A stretch of 64,000 nucleotides of DNA from Onishia taeanensis (GTDB taxonomy: Bacteria > Pseudomonadota > Gammaproteobacteria > Pseudomonadales > Halomonadaceae), in NCBI RefSeq assembly GCF_013349955.1, contig NZ_JABVXC010000009.1, forward strand, positions 1-64,000, given 5' to 3'. How positions within the stretch are numbered: position 1 is the stretch's first letter; each line of letters begins with the position of its first letter. Below are positions 48,761 through 56,999 of the stretch, piece after piece. The translations under genes were made by a program, and so were the position numbers. The notes below the pieces were generated by a model. The model did not search any database and was not told the origin of the DNA. It saw nothing but the letters and a program-made list of their open reading frames with translations.

Positions 48761-49078
48761 CTAGTCAGCGCGCTCTGCCCGCCAGGCATGATAGGGCGCC
48801 AGGTACCGATCGACCCGGGATAGCAGCCAGCCAACGATCAGCGCGTCATCAGCCAACCCCAAGACCAGAAAGACATCCGGGATCAGGTCCAAGGGTGACA
48901 GCAGATAGGCCACCGCCGCCGTCATGCACCCGATGGCTCGCCAGGGCACCGGCCGATAGCGCCCCGCCAGCACATCGCCCAGCATGGGGACGAACGAGCG
49001 CAGCGCGCGACCGATCCGTGCCAGTGATCGACCGCGCCGGCCAAGCCAGCCCTTGCCTCCTGACGATGATCCTGCCAT
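48761..49078 (-). CDS. DUF1232 (YkvA-like) small membrane protein
   Basis: A 105-residue protein with the DUF1232 signature YLLSPLDLIPDVFLVLGLADDAL, two short hydrophobic segments and basic flanks at the N terminus. Members are widespread and uncharacterised; an inner-membrane location is likely. It lies 183 bases upstream of htpG on the same strand with no visible terminator between, so co-transcription is possible. Confidence 0.8.
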   Translation of the reverse strand: MAGSSSGGKGWLGRRGRSLARIGRALRSFVPMLGDVLAGRYRPVPWRAIGCMTAAVAYLLSPLDLIPDVFLVLGLADDALIVGWLLSRVDRYLAPYHAWRAERAD

Positions 49079-49343
49079 GTTGCTCTCCCCTGACCGCCCC
49101 GGTTGCTGTTTGCGGCATACTTGGTGCGAATGCTAGCTCATTAGACCCCTTGCCCTCCCCGAGTGTCACCCGCTTAAACTGACGCCAGGGTTAGGCGGAC
49201 TGTCAAAGCGCTTTCGCTCCTGGCAACGATGCCACGAGACACCTGAACCTTCATCACCTGTCGAAAGCTGGCGACACTACTCAACGAGTCATGCATCGGC
49301 GAAGATAAGTGACATGCACGGCGCGACTCTGGAGACCCCCCTA

Positions 49344-51314
49344 ATGCGACGCTTCCTCCCCTCTCGGCATTGGCCGGCCCTGCTGGCAAGTCTGGCGCTC
49401 AGCCTGCCGCTGGGTCTATCGGTCGATGCGGCCAAGGCCGGTGAAACGCAGGACATGGCCATGCGTGATGCTCTGAAGGCCGCCAGGGCGCAGGAATTCT
49501 CGCGTATCGACCAGGCGGCCATCGATGGCCATGTCCTCGAGGGCTATGTGGACTACCACCGCCTGCTGTCACGCCTGCCAGATGCGCCGGCATCGCAGGT
49601 GCAAGACTTCATGACCCGCCACGACGACTCGCCGCTGGCCGACTGGATGCGCGGCGAAGCCATAAGCCGTTACGGCAAGGCCGGTCGCTTTGAAAGCCTG
49701 CGCGAGATAAGCGACGGTGAGCCCCGTGGCACCCAGCGACGCTGTTACTACTACACCGCTCTGCTGGATACCCGCCCGCAGGATGCCGCCGATGGCGGGC
49801 GCGCGTTGTGGCGTGTCGGTCACTCCCAGCCCGACGCCTGTGACCCGCTGTTTCGCACCCTTCGCGAACGTGGCGAGATCGGCGACCTCGAGACCTGGGA
49901 GCGCCTCACCCTGGCCTGGCAGGCCGGTGAGACAGGCATGGTGAGCTATCTTGGCCGTCAGTTAGGCAGCGCCTGGCAGCCCGGGCTAGACGCCCTGGAC
50001 CGCCTGCAGCAGGACTTCTCGACCATTACCCAGGTACCCACGCGCATCGGCCCCCAGGGGCAAGGCACCGACGCCCTCTTCGAGGCTGCCATGCACGGCT
50101 TCACCCGAGCCGATACCGAGGCGGCGCTGGAAGCCTGGCGCAAGATCGCGCCGCACCTCGCTCTCGGCGCCGGTGCACGTCGGGCAATCGAGCACGACCT
50201 GCTGTTCTATTCGATGGTTCGCGAAGTCGCCAATAACCGCGGCTGGGTCGATGCCACCCTCCCCGATTTCCACGACACCGACCTGCTGAAGCTCAGAGTA
50301 CGCCGGGCACTTGACCAACGTGACTGGAGCGGCGTGATCGACTGGGTGCACCGCATGCCGGACGAGCCACGCCGCGAAGCCCGCTGGCAATACTGGATAG
50401 GCCGCGCCCTCGAGCAGCTCGGCAATCCCAGCGGCGCCGCCGACGCCTTCCGCGCTGCCGCCGGCGACCGCAGCTTCTTCGGCTTCGCCGCCGCCGACCG
50501 CCTCGAGGTACCCTATGCCTTGAACCTGGAGCGTGTTAGCTACAACGCGGCCTACCGCGAGCGCATTGCCGAATGGCCGGTCGTGCAGCGCACCGAGGCC
50601 CTGATTCGCATCGATGAGCCCGGGCTTGCCAACAGCGAGTGGTACACCGCTGCAGCCCGTGCCGATGCTGACAAGGCCAGGGCACTGGCGGACTACGCCG
50701 CTTACCGGGGCTGGCATGCCCGCGCCGTGCAGACCACGATTGCCGCCGGCCTTTGGGATGCACTGGACTGGCGCTTCCCCGAGGCCTATCGCGACGATTT
50801 CCTCCAATGGGGCAATCGCCGCGGCGTCGACCCCTATCTCTTGATGGCCATCGCCCGCCGGGAAAGTGCCTACAACCCAACGGTGGTCTCACCGGCCGGT
50901 GCCCGTGGATTGATGCAACTGATGCCGGCCACCGCGCGCCATGTCAGCCGCCAACTGGGACTCGAGGATCCTGGCCTGTATGGCGTTCTGCAGCCGGAAA
51001 TCAACATCCGCCTGGGAAGCCGCTATATCCAGGACATGATCGAGCGCTACCGTGGCAATCGGCTGGCCGCTACCGCTGCCTATAACGCCGGTCCTAACCG
51101 GGTCGATCGCTGGCTCAAGGATGCCCCGCGGGAGTTCGACCTGTTCGTGGAGAGCATTCCCTTCCACGAGACCCGCCAGTACGTTCAGGCCGTGATGGCC
51201 TATCGGGTGATCTTCGAGAGTCTCGCCAAGGGCGGCAACACCCAGGATGTGTCGCTGCTGACACAGGCGGAGCGCAGCGAGCGTTACGATACCTCGCTGC
51301 TAGCCCAGCAATAG
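49344..51314 (+). CDS. slt: Soluble lytic murein transglycosylase
   Basis: A 656-residue periplasmic enzyme that cleaves peptidoglycan glycan strands to 1,6-anhydro ends. A signal peptide (1-33, ending DAAKAGE) is followed by a long superhelix of alpha-helical repeats (about 40-480) and a C-terminal goose-lysozyme-like SLT domain. The catalytic acid is E507 in ARRESAYNP, followed by SPAGARGLMQLMPATA and the AYNAGPNRV motif. The ATG at 49344 has TGGAG nine bases upstream; an upstream ATG at 49314 lacks a ribosome site. It ends at a strong terminator. Confidence 0.92.
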   Translation: MRRFLPSRHWPALLASLALSLPLGLSVDAAKAGETQDMAMRDALKAARAQEFSRIDQAAIDGHVLEGYVDYHRLLSRLPDAPASQVQDFMTRHDDSPLADWMRGEAISRYGKAGRFESLREISDGEPRGTQRRCYYYTALLDTRPQDAADGGRALWRVGHSQPDACDPLFRTLRERGEIGDLETWERLTLAWQAGETGMVSYLGRQLGSAWQPGLDALDRLQQDFSTITQVPTRIGPQGQGTDALFEAAMHGFTRADTEAALEAWRKIAPHLALGAGARRAIEHDLLFYSMVREVANNRGWVDATLPDFHDTDLLKLRVRRALDQRDWSGVIDWVHRMPDEPRREARWQYWIGRALEQLGNPSGAADAFRAAAGDRSFFGFAAADRLEVPYALNLERVSYNAAYRERIAEWPVVQRTEALIRIDEPGLANSEWYTAAARADADKARALADYAAYRGWHARAVQTTIAAGLWDALDWRFPEAYRDDFLQWGNRRGVDPYLLMAIARRESAYNPTVVSPAGARGLMQLMPATARHVSRQLGLEDPGLYGVLQPEINIRLGSRYIQDMIERYRGNRLAATAAYNAGPNRVDRWLKDAPREFDLFVESIPFHETRQYVQAVMAYRVIFESLAKGGNTQDVSLLTQAERSERYDTSLLAQQ

Positions 51315-51361
51315 CGCGCTTGCCGCGTTCCTACAGCCAACTCTGGCACAGAGACTGATAT

Positions 51362-51390
51362 ACCACGGGCCCGTTTAGCGGGCCCGTGGT
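51362..51390 (+). terminator. Intrinsic terminator of slt
   Basis: ACCACGGGCCCG (51362-51373) pairs perfectly with CGGGCCCGTGGT (51379-51390) across a five-base loop, followed by GTTTTC. It lies 47 bases after the slt stop. Confidence 0.85.
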
Positions 51391-51505
51391 GTTTTCAGGC
51401 GGGGGCTTTCAGGTGGAGCGCTTGTGTAACGCCGAGTTCATTAGGTGCGACTGGTCTTGCCCACATGCCCCGCAACCGATCGACTCGCCGCCGACAAGGC
51501 GGCAT

Positions 51506-52150
51506 TCAGATGGGGCGCTGTGACAGCGCAAGCTTGAGGCCAAAGGCCACCATCACCACCCCGGTGGCGCCGTCCAGGGTGCGCGACACCGCCCGGCGCA
51601 CCAGCCAGTGGCCGGCCCGGCCCAGCATCAGGACGATGCCAATCTGCCATATATTGGCGATCAGGAAGTGCACCCCGGCCAACCACAGCGACTTGGCCAA
51701 CGCCGGGTCGCCCGGGGCGATGAACTGCGGAAGAAAGGCCATGTAGAACACGACCGTCTTGGGGTTGAGCACATTGGAGAGAAAGCCCTCGCGCAGCGGC
51801 ACCCAGCACGATACCGCCTGCCGCTCAACGCCACAGCCGGCAACCGGCAGCGGCGTGCCCCGCCGCGCGCTCGCCAGGCTCTGCAGGCCAAGCCATATCA
51901 GGTAAGCCGCACCGGCAAGCTTCAGCGCCGAAAAGGCCCAGGCCGACTGCAGCAGGATGACCGAGATGCCCAGCGCCGAGACGGCGGCATGCACGAAGAG
52001 CCCCGAGCAGATCGCCAGGCTGGTCAGCACCCCATCACGCCGCCCCCCTCGCGTGGTGTTGCGGATCACCAACAGGGTATCCACCCCGGGACTCAGCGTC
52101 AGCAGCGTGATGGCCACCAGAAAGGGCCAGAACTGGGCATCGAAGAACAT
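51506..52150 (-). CDS. LysE/RhtB family amino-acid exporter
   Basis: A 214-residue inner-membrane protein with about six hydrophobic segments. The family features are LLTLSPGVDTLLVIRNT at the first loop, GAAYLIWLGLQSL and GFLSNVLNPKTVVFYMAFLPQF. Members export amino acids such as homoserine, threonine or lysine; the exact cargo is not readable. No LysR regulator is adjacent. It is 77 bases downstream of the TM2 gene on the same strand. Confidence 0.88.
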   Translation of the reverse strand: MFFDAQFWPFLVAITLLTLSPGVDTLLVIRNTTRGGRRDGVLTSLAICSGLFVHAAVSALGISVILLQSAWAFSALKLAGAAYLIWLGLQSLASARRGTPLPVAGCGVERQAVSCWVPLREGFLSNVLNPKTVVFYMAFLPQFIAPGDPALAKSLWLAGVHFLIANIWQIGIVLMLGRAGHWLVRRAVSRTLDGATGVVMVAFGLKLALSQRPI

Positions 52151-52227
52151 CAGCGGCAGGCCTCCTTGCCGTGCAGTATCGCCCGGTTAGAGCGAGTGGA
52201 CGAAGGCCGGGCCTGCCCGGCCATGAA

Positions 52228-52650
52228 TCAGTTGAAGATGCCACGTTTGGCATGTTTCATCGAGATCTGGTCGTTGAGGGTCCAGAAGTCATAGAGCACG
52301 CCCAGCAAGAAGAACCCGCCGGTCAGCAAATAAACAATACCGGTCAGCCACTTGCCCATATAGAAGCGATGCAGGCCAAACACCCCAAGGAAGGTCAACA
52401 GCACCCAGGCCAGTGAGTAATTGATCGGGCCAGCCTGGTAGCGAAAGTCCGCGTCACGGTCCATGCCAGGAATCAGAAACAGGTCGATCAGCCAGCCAAC
52501 ACCCAAGAGTCCCAGGGTGAAGAACCAGATGGTGCCGGTGACCGGCTTGCCATAATAGAAGCGATGGGCGCCGAGGAAACCGAAGATCCACAGCAGGTAG
52601 CCCATCAGCTTGCTGTGGGTGTCACTGGACGCACTGCTCATTGCTGTCAT
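52228..52650 (-). CDS. Protein with two TM2 domains
   Basis: A 140-residue membrane protein built from two copies of the TM2 domain. The first copy has GFLGAHRFYYGKPVTG (about 24-39), the second GVFGLHRFYMGKWLTG (about 90-105); each has two membrane helices, the last followed by DFWTLNDQI. Function of TM2 proteins in bacteria is unknown. The ATG at 52650 has GAGG eight bases upstream; an ATG three codons later is possible. It lies 75 bases downstream of the 2OG-Fe(II) oxygenase gene. Confidence 0.85.
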   Translation of the reverse strand: MTAMSSASSDTHSKLMGYLLWIFGFLGAHRFYYGKPVTGTIWFFTLGLLGVGWLIDLFLIPGMDRDADFRYQAGPINYSLAWVLLTFLGVFGLHRFYMGKWLTGIVYLLTGGFFLLGVLYDFWTLNDQISMKHAKRGIFN

Positions 52651-52725
52651 ATCAAAAACCTCGTCTAGACGTGTAGCGAAGTGGAGTAGCGAAGAGCCCC
52701 GTCAGCGCTCCGCCGATACTGTTCT

Positions 52726-53565
52726 TCAGATGACGCCCAACTCGCGCAGGCGCTCCTTCAAATAGCTGTCAGCCGTATGGCGCTCGGACAGCACCACTTC
52801 CGGCCGCGGATGCAGAAACAGCGGCAACGACAGCCGCGAGTGAAAACGCGCCGGCCCACTGGGATTGACCACGCGATGAGACGTCGAAGGGAAGTGCCCG
52901 CCCGAAGCCTCCTGAAGCATATCGCCGACATTGATGATCAACTGGCCCGGATCACAGGGAACCGCCAGCCACTCTCCTTCACGGTCTTGGACTTCGAGCC
53001 CGGGCTCATTGGCCGCCGGCAGCACGGTAATCAAATTGATGTCTTCATGGGCAGCGGCACGCACTGCACCGGGCACCTCATCGCCGGACAGCGGCGGATA
53101 GTGCAGGACACGCAGCAGTGTCTGACCGCTATCGGCGATCATCTGCGACAGTGGCTCCCGGTAACGCTCGGCCACCTCCGGCGGCGTTTCGGCCTCGATC
53201 CAGCCGAGTAGCGTCGCCGCCAGTGCCTCGGCGCGGCGATAGTACTCCATGATGTCATCGGCCAGCGCATCCGGGATCCGGCCCCAGGGATAGACGTGGT
53301 AGTACTCCTTGAGGTCCTTGACCGACTGGCCCTTGGCGGTCTCGGAGACCGAAGGCGGAAAGTAACCATCCTGGCGCTCAGGATCGAAGCGAAACTCATG
53401 CTTGTCCTGCCCTTCGAAGAAGGCCTGCCATTGGCGGTAGATGGACTCCACCAATTCGGATGAAATCGGGTGGTTACGCAGCACGCCGAATCCCGTCTCG
53501 CGCAGCGAGGCAACGAAGCGTTGAGGGGCATCGGCGGCAGTGAAATCGACGTTCTGGACGACCAT
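52726..53565 (-). CDS. 2-oxoglutarate/Fe(II) oxygenase, isopenicillin N synthase-like
   Basis: A 279-residue cytoplasmic oxygenase of the IPNS-like fold. Iron ligands are H173 and D175 (AAHEDINLIT) and H230 (STSHRVVNP); the 2-oxoglutarate-binding R-x-S is R244-L-S246. The N-terminal DIOX_N domain has GFGVLRNHPIS. The reaction is unknown; related bacterial proteins act on small molecules. The upstream 200 bases separate it from the divergent cold-shock gene. Confidence 0.85.
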   Translation of the reverse strand: MVVQNVDFTAADAPQRFVASLRETGFGVLRNHPISSELVESIYRQWQAFFEGQDKHEFRFDPERQDGYFPPSVSETAKGQSVKDLKEYYHVYPWGRIPDALADDIMEYYRRAEALAATLLGWIEAETPPEVAERYREPLSQMIADSGQTLLRVLHYPPLSGDEVPGAVRAAAHEDINLITVLPAANEPGLEVQDREGEWLAVPCDPGQLIINVGDMLQEASGGHFPSTSHRVVNPSGPARFHSRLSLPLFLHPRPEVVLSERHTADSYLKERLRELGVI

Positions 53566-53773
53566 GATATTTCCATCTAAAGTGATTTTGCGGGCACTAA
53601 GGCATGCCAGTGCGGGTTATATTGACCCAACTCGGCTGCCGATGCATCTATCCGCCAAGTGGGTTAGCGAATGTGGTTTTTCTTATTGGCATAACCCATA
53701 TACAGAGGGGACTTGCACCGGAAACGGGCATGATGTCCTCAGCTTGGTCATTACGTAAGGTAAGGAAAAAAAG

Positions 53774-53980
53774 ATGGCAACTGGCACTGTCAAGTGGTTC
53801 AACGACACCAAGGGCTACGGCTTCATTTCTCCGGATGATGGCGGCGACGATCTCTTCGCCCACTTCTCCGAGATCCAGGCCGAGGGCTTCAAGTCTCTGC
53901 AGGACGGTCAGAAGGTCAGCTTCGACGTCACTCAGGGCAAGAAAGGCCTTCAGGCCGCCAATATCAAGGCCGTTAGCTGA
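53774..53980 (+). CDS. Cold-shock protein, CspA family
   Basis: A 68-residue OB-fold nucleic-acid-binding protein: [11 protein letters not shown] holds RNP1 and DLFAHFSEI holds RNP2. CspA-type proteins melt RNA structure and help translation or antitermination in the cold or in fast growth. AAGGAAAAAAAG precedes the ATG. The ~190-base upstream region may contain a long structured leader, as in many csp genes, but I saw no clear cold box. The downstream region has two hairpins, the second a strong terminator. Confidence 0.95.
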   Translation: MATGTVKWFNDTKGYGFISPDDGGDDLFAHFSEIQAEGFKSLQDGQKVSFDVTQGKKGLQAANIKAVS

Positions 53981-54089
53981 TCAGCTAGGATCAGACCAAA
54001 TGGCGCGCCTGCCCCTCGCCAGTTGCTAGCGCTGCGATGGCAGACAGCAGCAGAGGGTTACAGCACCGAGTGTTCACATCGGCTTTTCA

Positions 54090-54113
54090 CATAGACTGCT
54101 GGCGCAGTCTATG
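54090..54113 (+). other. Ten-base-pair stem-loop in the csp 3' region
   Basis: CATAGACTGC (54090-54099) pairs perfectly with GCAGTCTATG (54104-54113) around the loop TGGC. It lies between the csp stop and the terminator; its function is unknown. Confidence 0.6.
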
Positions 54114-54136
54114 CAAAGACACTCAATGCCTAAGCG

Positions 54137-54163
54137 AAGGTCCACCGAGGTGGACCTTTTTCT
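54137..54163 (+). terminator. Intrinsic terminator downstream of csp
   Basis: AAGGTCCACC (54137-54146) pairs with GGTGGACCTT (54149-54158) in a tight hairpin followed by TTTTCTTT. It lies 157 bases after the csp stop, leaving a long structured 3' part in the transcript. Confidence 0.85.
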
Positions 54164-54250
54164 TTGCCGCCGCACCTCGTTGAATCCGACGTTGCCTGGC
54201 GCTGGAAACGCCGGCTCATCCGCGGCCGCCGATGACGTTAGGACGAAACG

Positions 54251-54865
54251 TCAGGGCTGACCAAGTTCTTGATCGACCTCGTTCAGCATCTCGTCAGGCG
54301 TCTTGCTCTCCGCTTCCTTGAACTGCTGATCAATTTCCTGCTGGGCTTCTTCGAAGCGGCGCTCGGTCTCCGCCATGAAGGCTTCGATCTCGGACTCGCT
54401 GGTCTCGCCAGGCGTCACTTCCAGGTTATCGCCATCGCTGATCATGGAGTCAATCTCGGACTCGCTCGGCTCGCTGGGTGCCAGTTCAGCGGTGGAACTA
54501 TTCTGGGGCTCGCTGAGCTGGGAGTCGTCGGCCATGGAACCCTGGCTCATCGCGCCAGTATCACCGCCCTCATCAGCTGTGGCTGCACCATCGCTTGTGG
54601 CCTCGGGGGCATTGGTGATCGAAGCTGCGCTACCATCCTCTGTCGCCGCTGCTCCATCAGAGCTTTCAGCTGCGGGCGCACCTTCAGCCGCAGGGGCGTT
54701 CGACGCCGTGTCGCTGGCCGCTTGGTCGCTGGTCGTCTGATCATTGGTCGCCGGGTCGCCGGCCGCCGGATCGCCGGCCGCCGGATCGTCACCATTGCCA
54801 CATCCGGCCAGCCCAAGGCTCAGAACCAGAGCCAGCAGCAGGGCCCCGTATGGCGTCTTCATCAT
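54251..54865 (-). CDS. Acidic low-complexity lipoprotein
   Basis: A 204-residue precursor with a lipoprotein signal ending in lipobox GLAGC. The mature protein is disordered-looking and very rich in Ala, Ser, Asp, Glu and Thr: AAGDP repeats after the cysteine, then Ser/Glu-rich stretches with two copies of SESEI, then a charged helix at the end (about 165-200) with EEAQQEIDQQFKEAE. The acidity suits a high-salt periplasm. No family recognised. The ATG at 54865 has AGGA eight bases upstream; an adjacent ATG at 54862 is equally possible. Confidence 0.7.
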   Translation of the reverse strand: MMKTPYGALLLALVLSLGLAGCGNGDDPAAGDPAAGDPATNDQTTSDQAASDTASNAPAAEGAPAAESSDGAAATEDGSAASITNAPEATSDGAATADEGGDTGAMSQGSMADDSQLSEPQNSSTAELAPSEPSESEIDSMISDGDNLEVTPGETSESEIEAFMAETERRFEEAQQEIDQQFKEAESKTPDEMLNEVDQELGQP

Positions 54866-54933
54866 CTTGAATTTCCTCGCATCGTGTGTGGTGTCATTCC
54901 AGCAAAGCGCTGCCGCGCACGCAAGGCGCCGGC

Positions 54934-55371
54934 TCACTCGCCGATATCTTCGGCCCAGACTTCGGGGTGGCGATGAATGAAGGTATTCATCAGCTCACGG
55001 CACTGGACATCGTCGCGCACTTCGAGTTCGATGCCGGCCTGACGCAGAGTGTCTTCGGCGCCAACAAAGGTACGATGCTCGCCGATCACCACCTTGGGTA
55101 TGCCATACAGCAGGATGGCGCCGCTACACATCGGACAGGGCGAGAGGGTGGTATAGAGCACTGAGTCCCGGTACACCGCCCCCGGCTGACGCCCAGCATT
55201 CTCGAGGGCATCCATCTCACCATGCAGCACGACGCTGCCACGCTGCTGGCGCTGGTTATGACCACGCCCGATGATGCGCCCGCGATGCACCAACACCGAG
55301 CCGATCGGCACCCCGCCTTCCGCGAGGCCCAACCTCGCCTCGTCAATCGCCGCCTGCATGAATTCATCCAT
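54934..55371 (-). CDS. Cytosine deaminase, yeast Fcy1-type
   Basis: A 145-residue zinc deaminase of the CDA/TadA fold. Zinc ligands are H50 (with proton shuttle E52 in LHGEMDALENAG), C79 and C82 (TTLSPCPMC). The stretch GAILLYGIPKVVIGEHRTF and the C-terminal W-x-EDIGE closely recall yeast cytosine deaminase, which makes uracil from cytosine, rather than the tRNA deaminase TadA. The usual bacterial cytosine deaminase (CodA) is an unrelated amidohydrolase. GAGA before the ATG is a weak ribosome site. It lies about 70 bases ahead of the lipoprotein gene. Confidence 0.78.
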   Translation of the reverse strand: MDEFMQAAIDEARLGLAEGGVPIGSVLVHRGRIIGRGHNQRQQRGSVVLHGEMDALENAGRQPGAVYRDSVLYTTLSPCPMCSGAILLYGIPKVVIGEHRTFVGAEDTLRQAGIELEVRDDVQCRELMNTFIHRHPEVWAEDIGE

Positions 55372-55411
55372 TGTCTATCTCTCGTTGGGCTGTGGTAGGC
55401 GTATGCCTCAA

Positions 55412-55831
55412 TCAGGTCGCGAACAGCTGACCGTCGATATCGCGAAAGGCCTTGAACTCCAGCGCGTTACCGCTGGGATCATAGAAAAACATGGTGGCCT
55501 GCTCGCCGGGTTGGCCCTGAAAGCGCACATAGGGCTCGATCTCGAAACGCACCCCGGCCTCGGTCAGGCGGTCGACAAGCGCCTCCCAGTCGGGCATCTG
55601 AAGCACCACCCCAAAATGCGGTACCGGCACGCCATGGCCGTCCACCGCATTATGATGGCGCTGCGGCGTCATGTCAGGATTGAGGTGACAGACGAACTGA
55701 TGGCCGAAGAGGTTGAAGTCGATCCAGGTATCGCTCGAGCGACCTTCCGGGCAGCCCAGCAGGTCAGCGTAGAAACCGCGCGCCTCACCGAGATCGCGGA
55801 CCTGAACGGCCAGGTGGAATGGGGTCAACAT
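55412..55831 (-). CDS. VOC-family (glyoxalase-like) protein
   Basis: A 139-residue single-module VOC protein: [22 protein letters not shown] begins the first half, with His as likely metal ligand, and [16 protein letters not shown] near the end supplies the typical final Glu. Related to glyoxalase I, dioxygenases and resistance proteins; the substrate is unknown. The ATG at 55831 has AAGGAG nine bases upstream; the frame is open to 55870. It is 40 bases upstream of the cytosine deaminase gene. Confidence 0.85.
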   Translation of the reverse strand: MLTPFHLAVQVRDLGEARGFYADLLGCPEGRSSDTWIDFNLFGHQFVCHLNPDMTPQRHHNAVDGHGVPVPHFGVVLQMPDWEALVDRLTEAGVRFEIEPYVRFQGQPGEQATMFFYDPSGNALEFKAFRDIDGQLFAT

Positions 55832-55915
55832 CGGACATCGCTCCTTTTCGTTGTCCTGGATCGTCATCATGAGTCGTGATCATGAATTGTCTTATTGCGT
55901 CGCCATGAACCGCCA

Positions 55916-56854
55916 TCATGGTGCCGGCGCCGCATGCTCCAACAATGGACAGTCGTTTGGGGCCAGCAAGTCGATGGCCCCTGGCGCCAGTTCCACATCC
56001 AGATGATCCAGGCGGTGTGGCTCGCCATCCAAAGTCAGTGGCAGTGGCTTGTCGGCCGTCACTCGGATCTGATCAGTCTGCCAGTACTCCACGAACTCGC
56101 CGCTTGCAGGTAGTCGCCTGAGTTCGCCGAGCATCTGGCGCATCCCCGCAAGCGAAGAGAACTGCCGCACCGCCAGCACCTCCAAAAGGCCATCATCTAG
56201 ACGGGCCATCGGGCTAAGCTGCTGCCCTCCACCGGCCTGGGCGCCATTGCCAATCGCCAGCAGGAAGAGTTCACGCCGCCCCTCGCCCCCCGGCCACTCG
56301 AGCCGGGCCGGGCAAGCGTGGAAACGCCAGGCCTTGAGGGCCCCCATCAGCGAATAGGCACCGCCACCGAGTAGACGCTTGAGTGACTTGGGCGTAGAGG
56401 CCGTAATCTCCGCCCCGAAGCCTGCCGACAGCATATTGAGGAAATGGTGGTCGCCGACTCGCAACACATCTACCGCTCGGGGAGACGCCGTGAGCGCCAA
56501 GCTCAGTGCTGCCTTGAGCTCTTCGGGGATGCCCAAGCCAGTGGCTAGGTCATTGGCCGTCCCCATCGGCAAGATGCCCAAGGCAGGCCGTGCCTCACGA
56601 GGCAGGCGCATCAGGCCATTGACCGCCTCGTTCACGGTGCCATCACCGCCGGCGACGATCAGCCGTGATGCGCCAGCTTCACCTGCCTGCTCAGTGAGCA
56701 TGGCGGCATCCCCGGCTTCCCAGGTCACCTGAACCTCAAGCCGGACGCCTTGCTTGCGCACGGCTTCCACAGCCTCGCGCAGAGGCGGTGACTGGGCCGA
56801 TTTGCCGTTTATCAGCAGGCGTAACATTGAGCGATTAGCATTCATATCGCTCAT
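55916..56854 (-). CDS. yegS: Lipid kinase YegS
   Basis: A 312-residue cytoplasmic lipid kinase of the diacylglycerol/sphingosine kinase fold. The nucleotide motif VAGGDGTVNEA and ILPMGTANDLATGLGIPEE, then IGNGAQAGGGQQL and DGLLEV, run in the order of E. coli YegS, which phosphorylates phosphatidylglycerol in vitro. The C-terminal LLAPNDCPLL is close to the E. coli end. Start is uncertain: ATG at 56854, 56845 or 56827, none with a strong ribosome site. The minus-strand unit upstream of it is empty. Confidence 0.87.
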   Translation of the reverse strand: MSDMNANRSMLRLLINGKSAQSPPLREAVEAVRKQGVRLEVQVTWEAGDAAMLTEQAGEAGASRLIVAGGDGTVNEAVNGLMRLPREARPALGILPMGTANDLATGLGIPEELKAALSLALTASPRAVDVLRVGDHHFLNMLSAGFGAEITASTPKSLKRLLGGGAYSLMGALKAWRFHACPARLEWPGGEGRRELFLLAIGNGAQAGGGQQLSPMARLDDGLLEVLAVRQFSSLAGMRQMLGELRRLPASGEFVEYWQTDQIRVTADKPLPLTLDGEPHRLDHLDVELAPGAIDLLAPNDCPLLEHAAPAP

Positions 56855-56999
56855 CTTACACCGTTGGCCCGGGTATCGGCGACGCATGGGCAGTGCAAAA
56901 GGTTGGCAAAGGCTGGCCGATAGGAAACCATGAGGCATAGGCAGTCACGCTCAGATAACGCGCCTGCCCCGAACAGGGACGTGCACACGAGGAGACATC

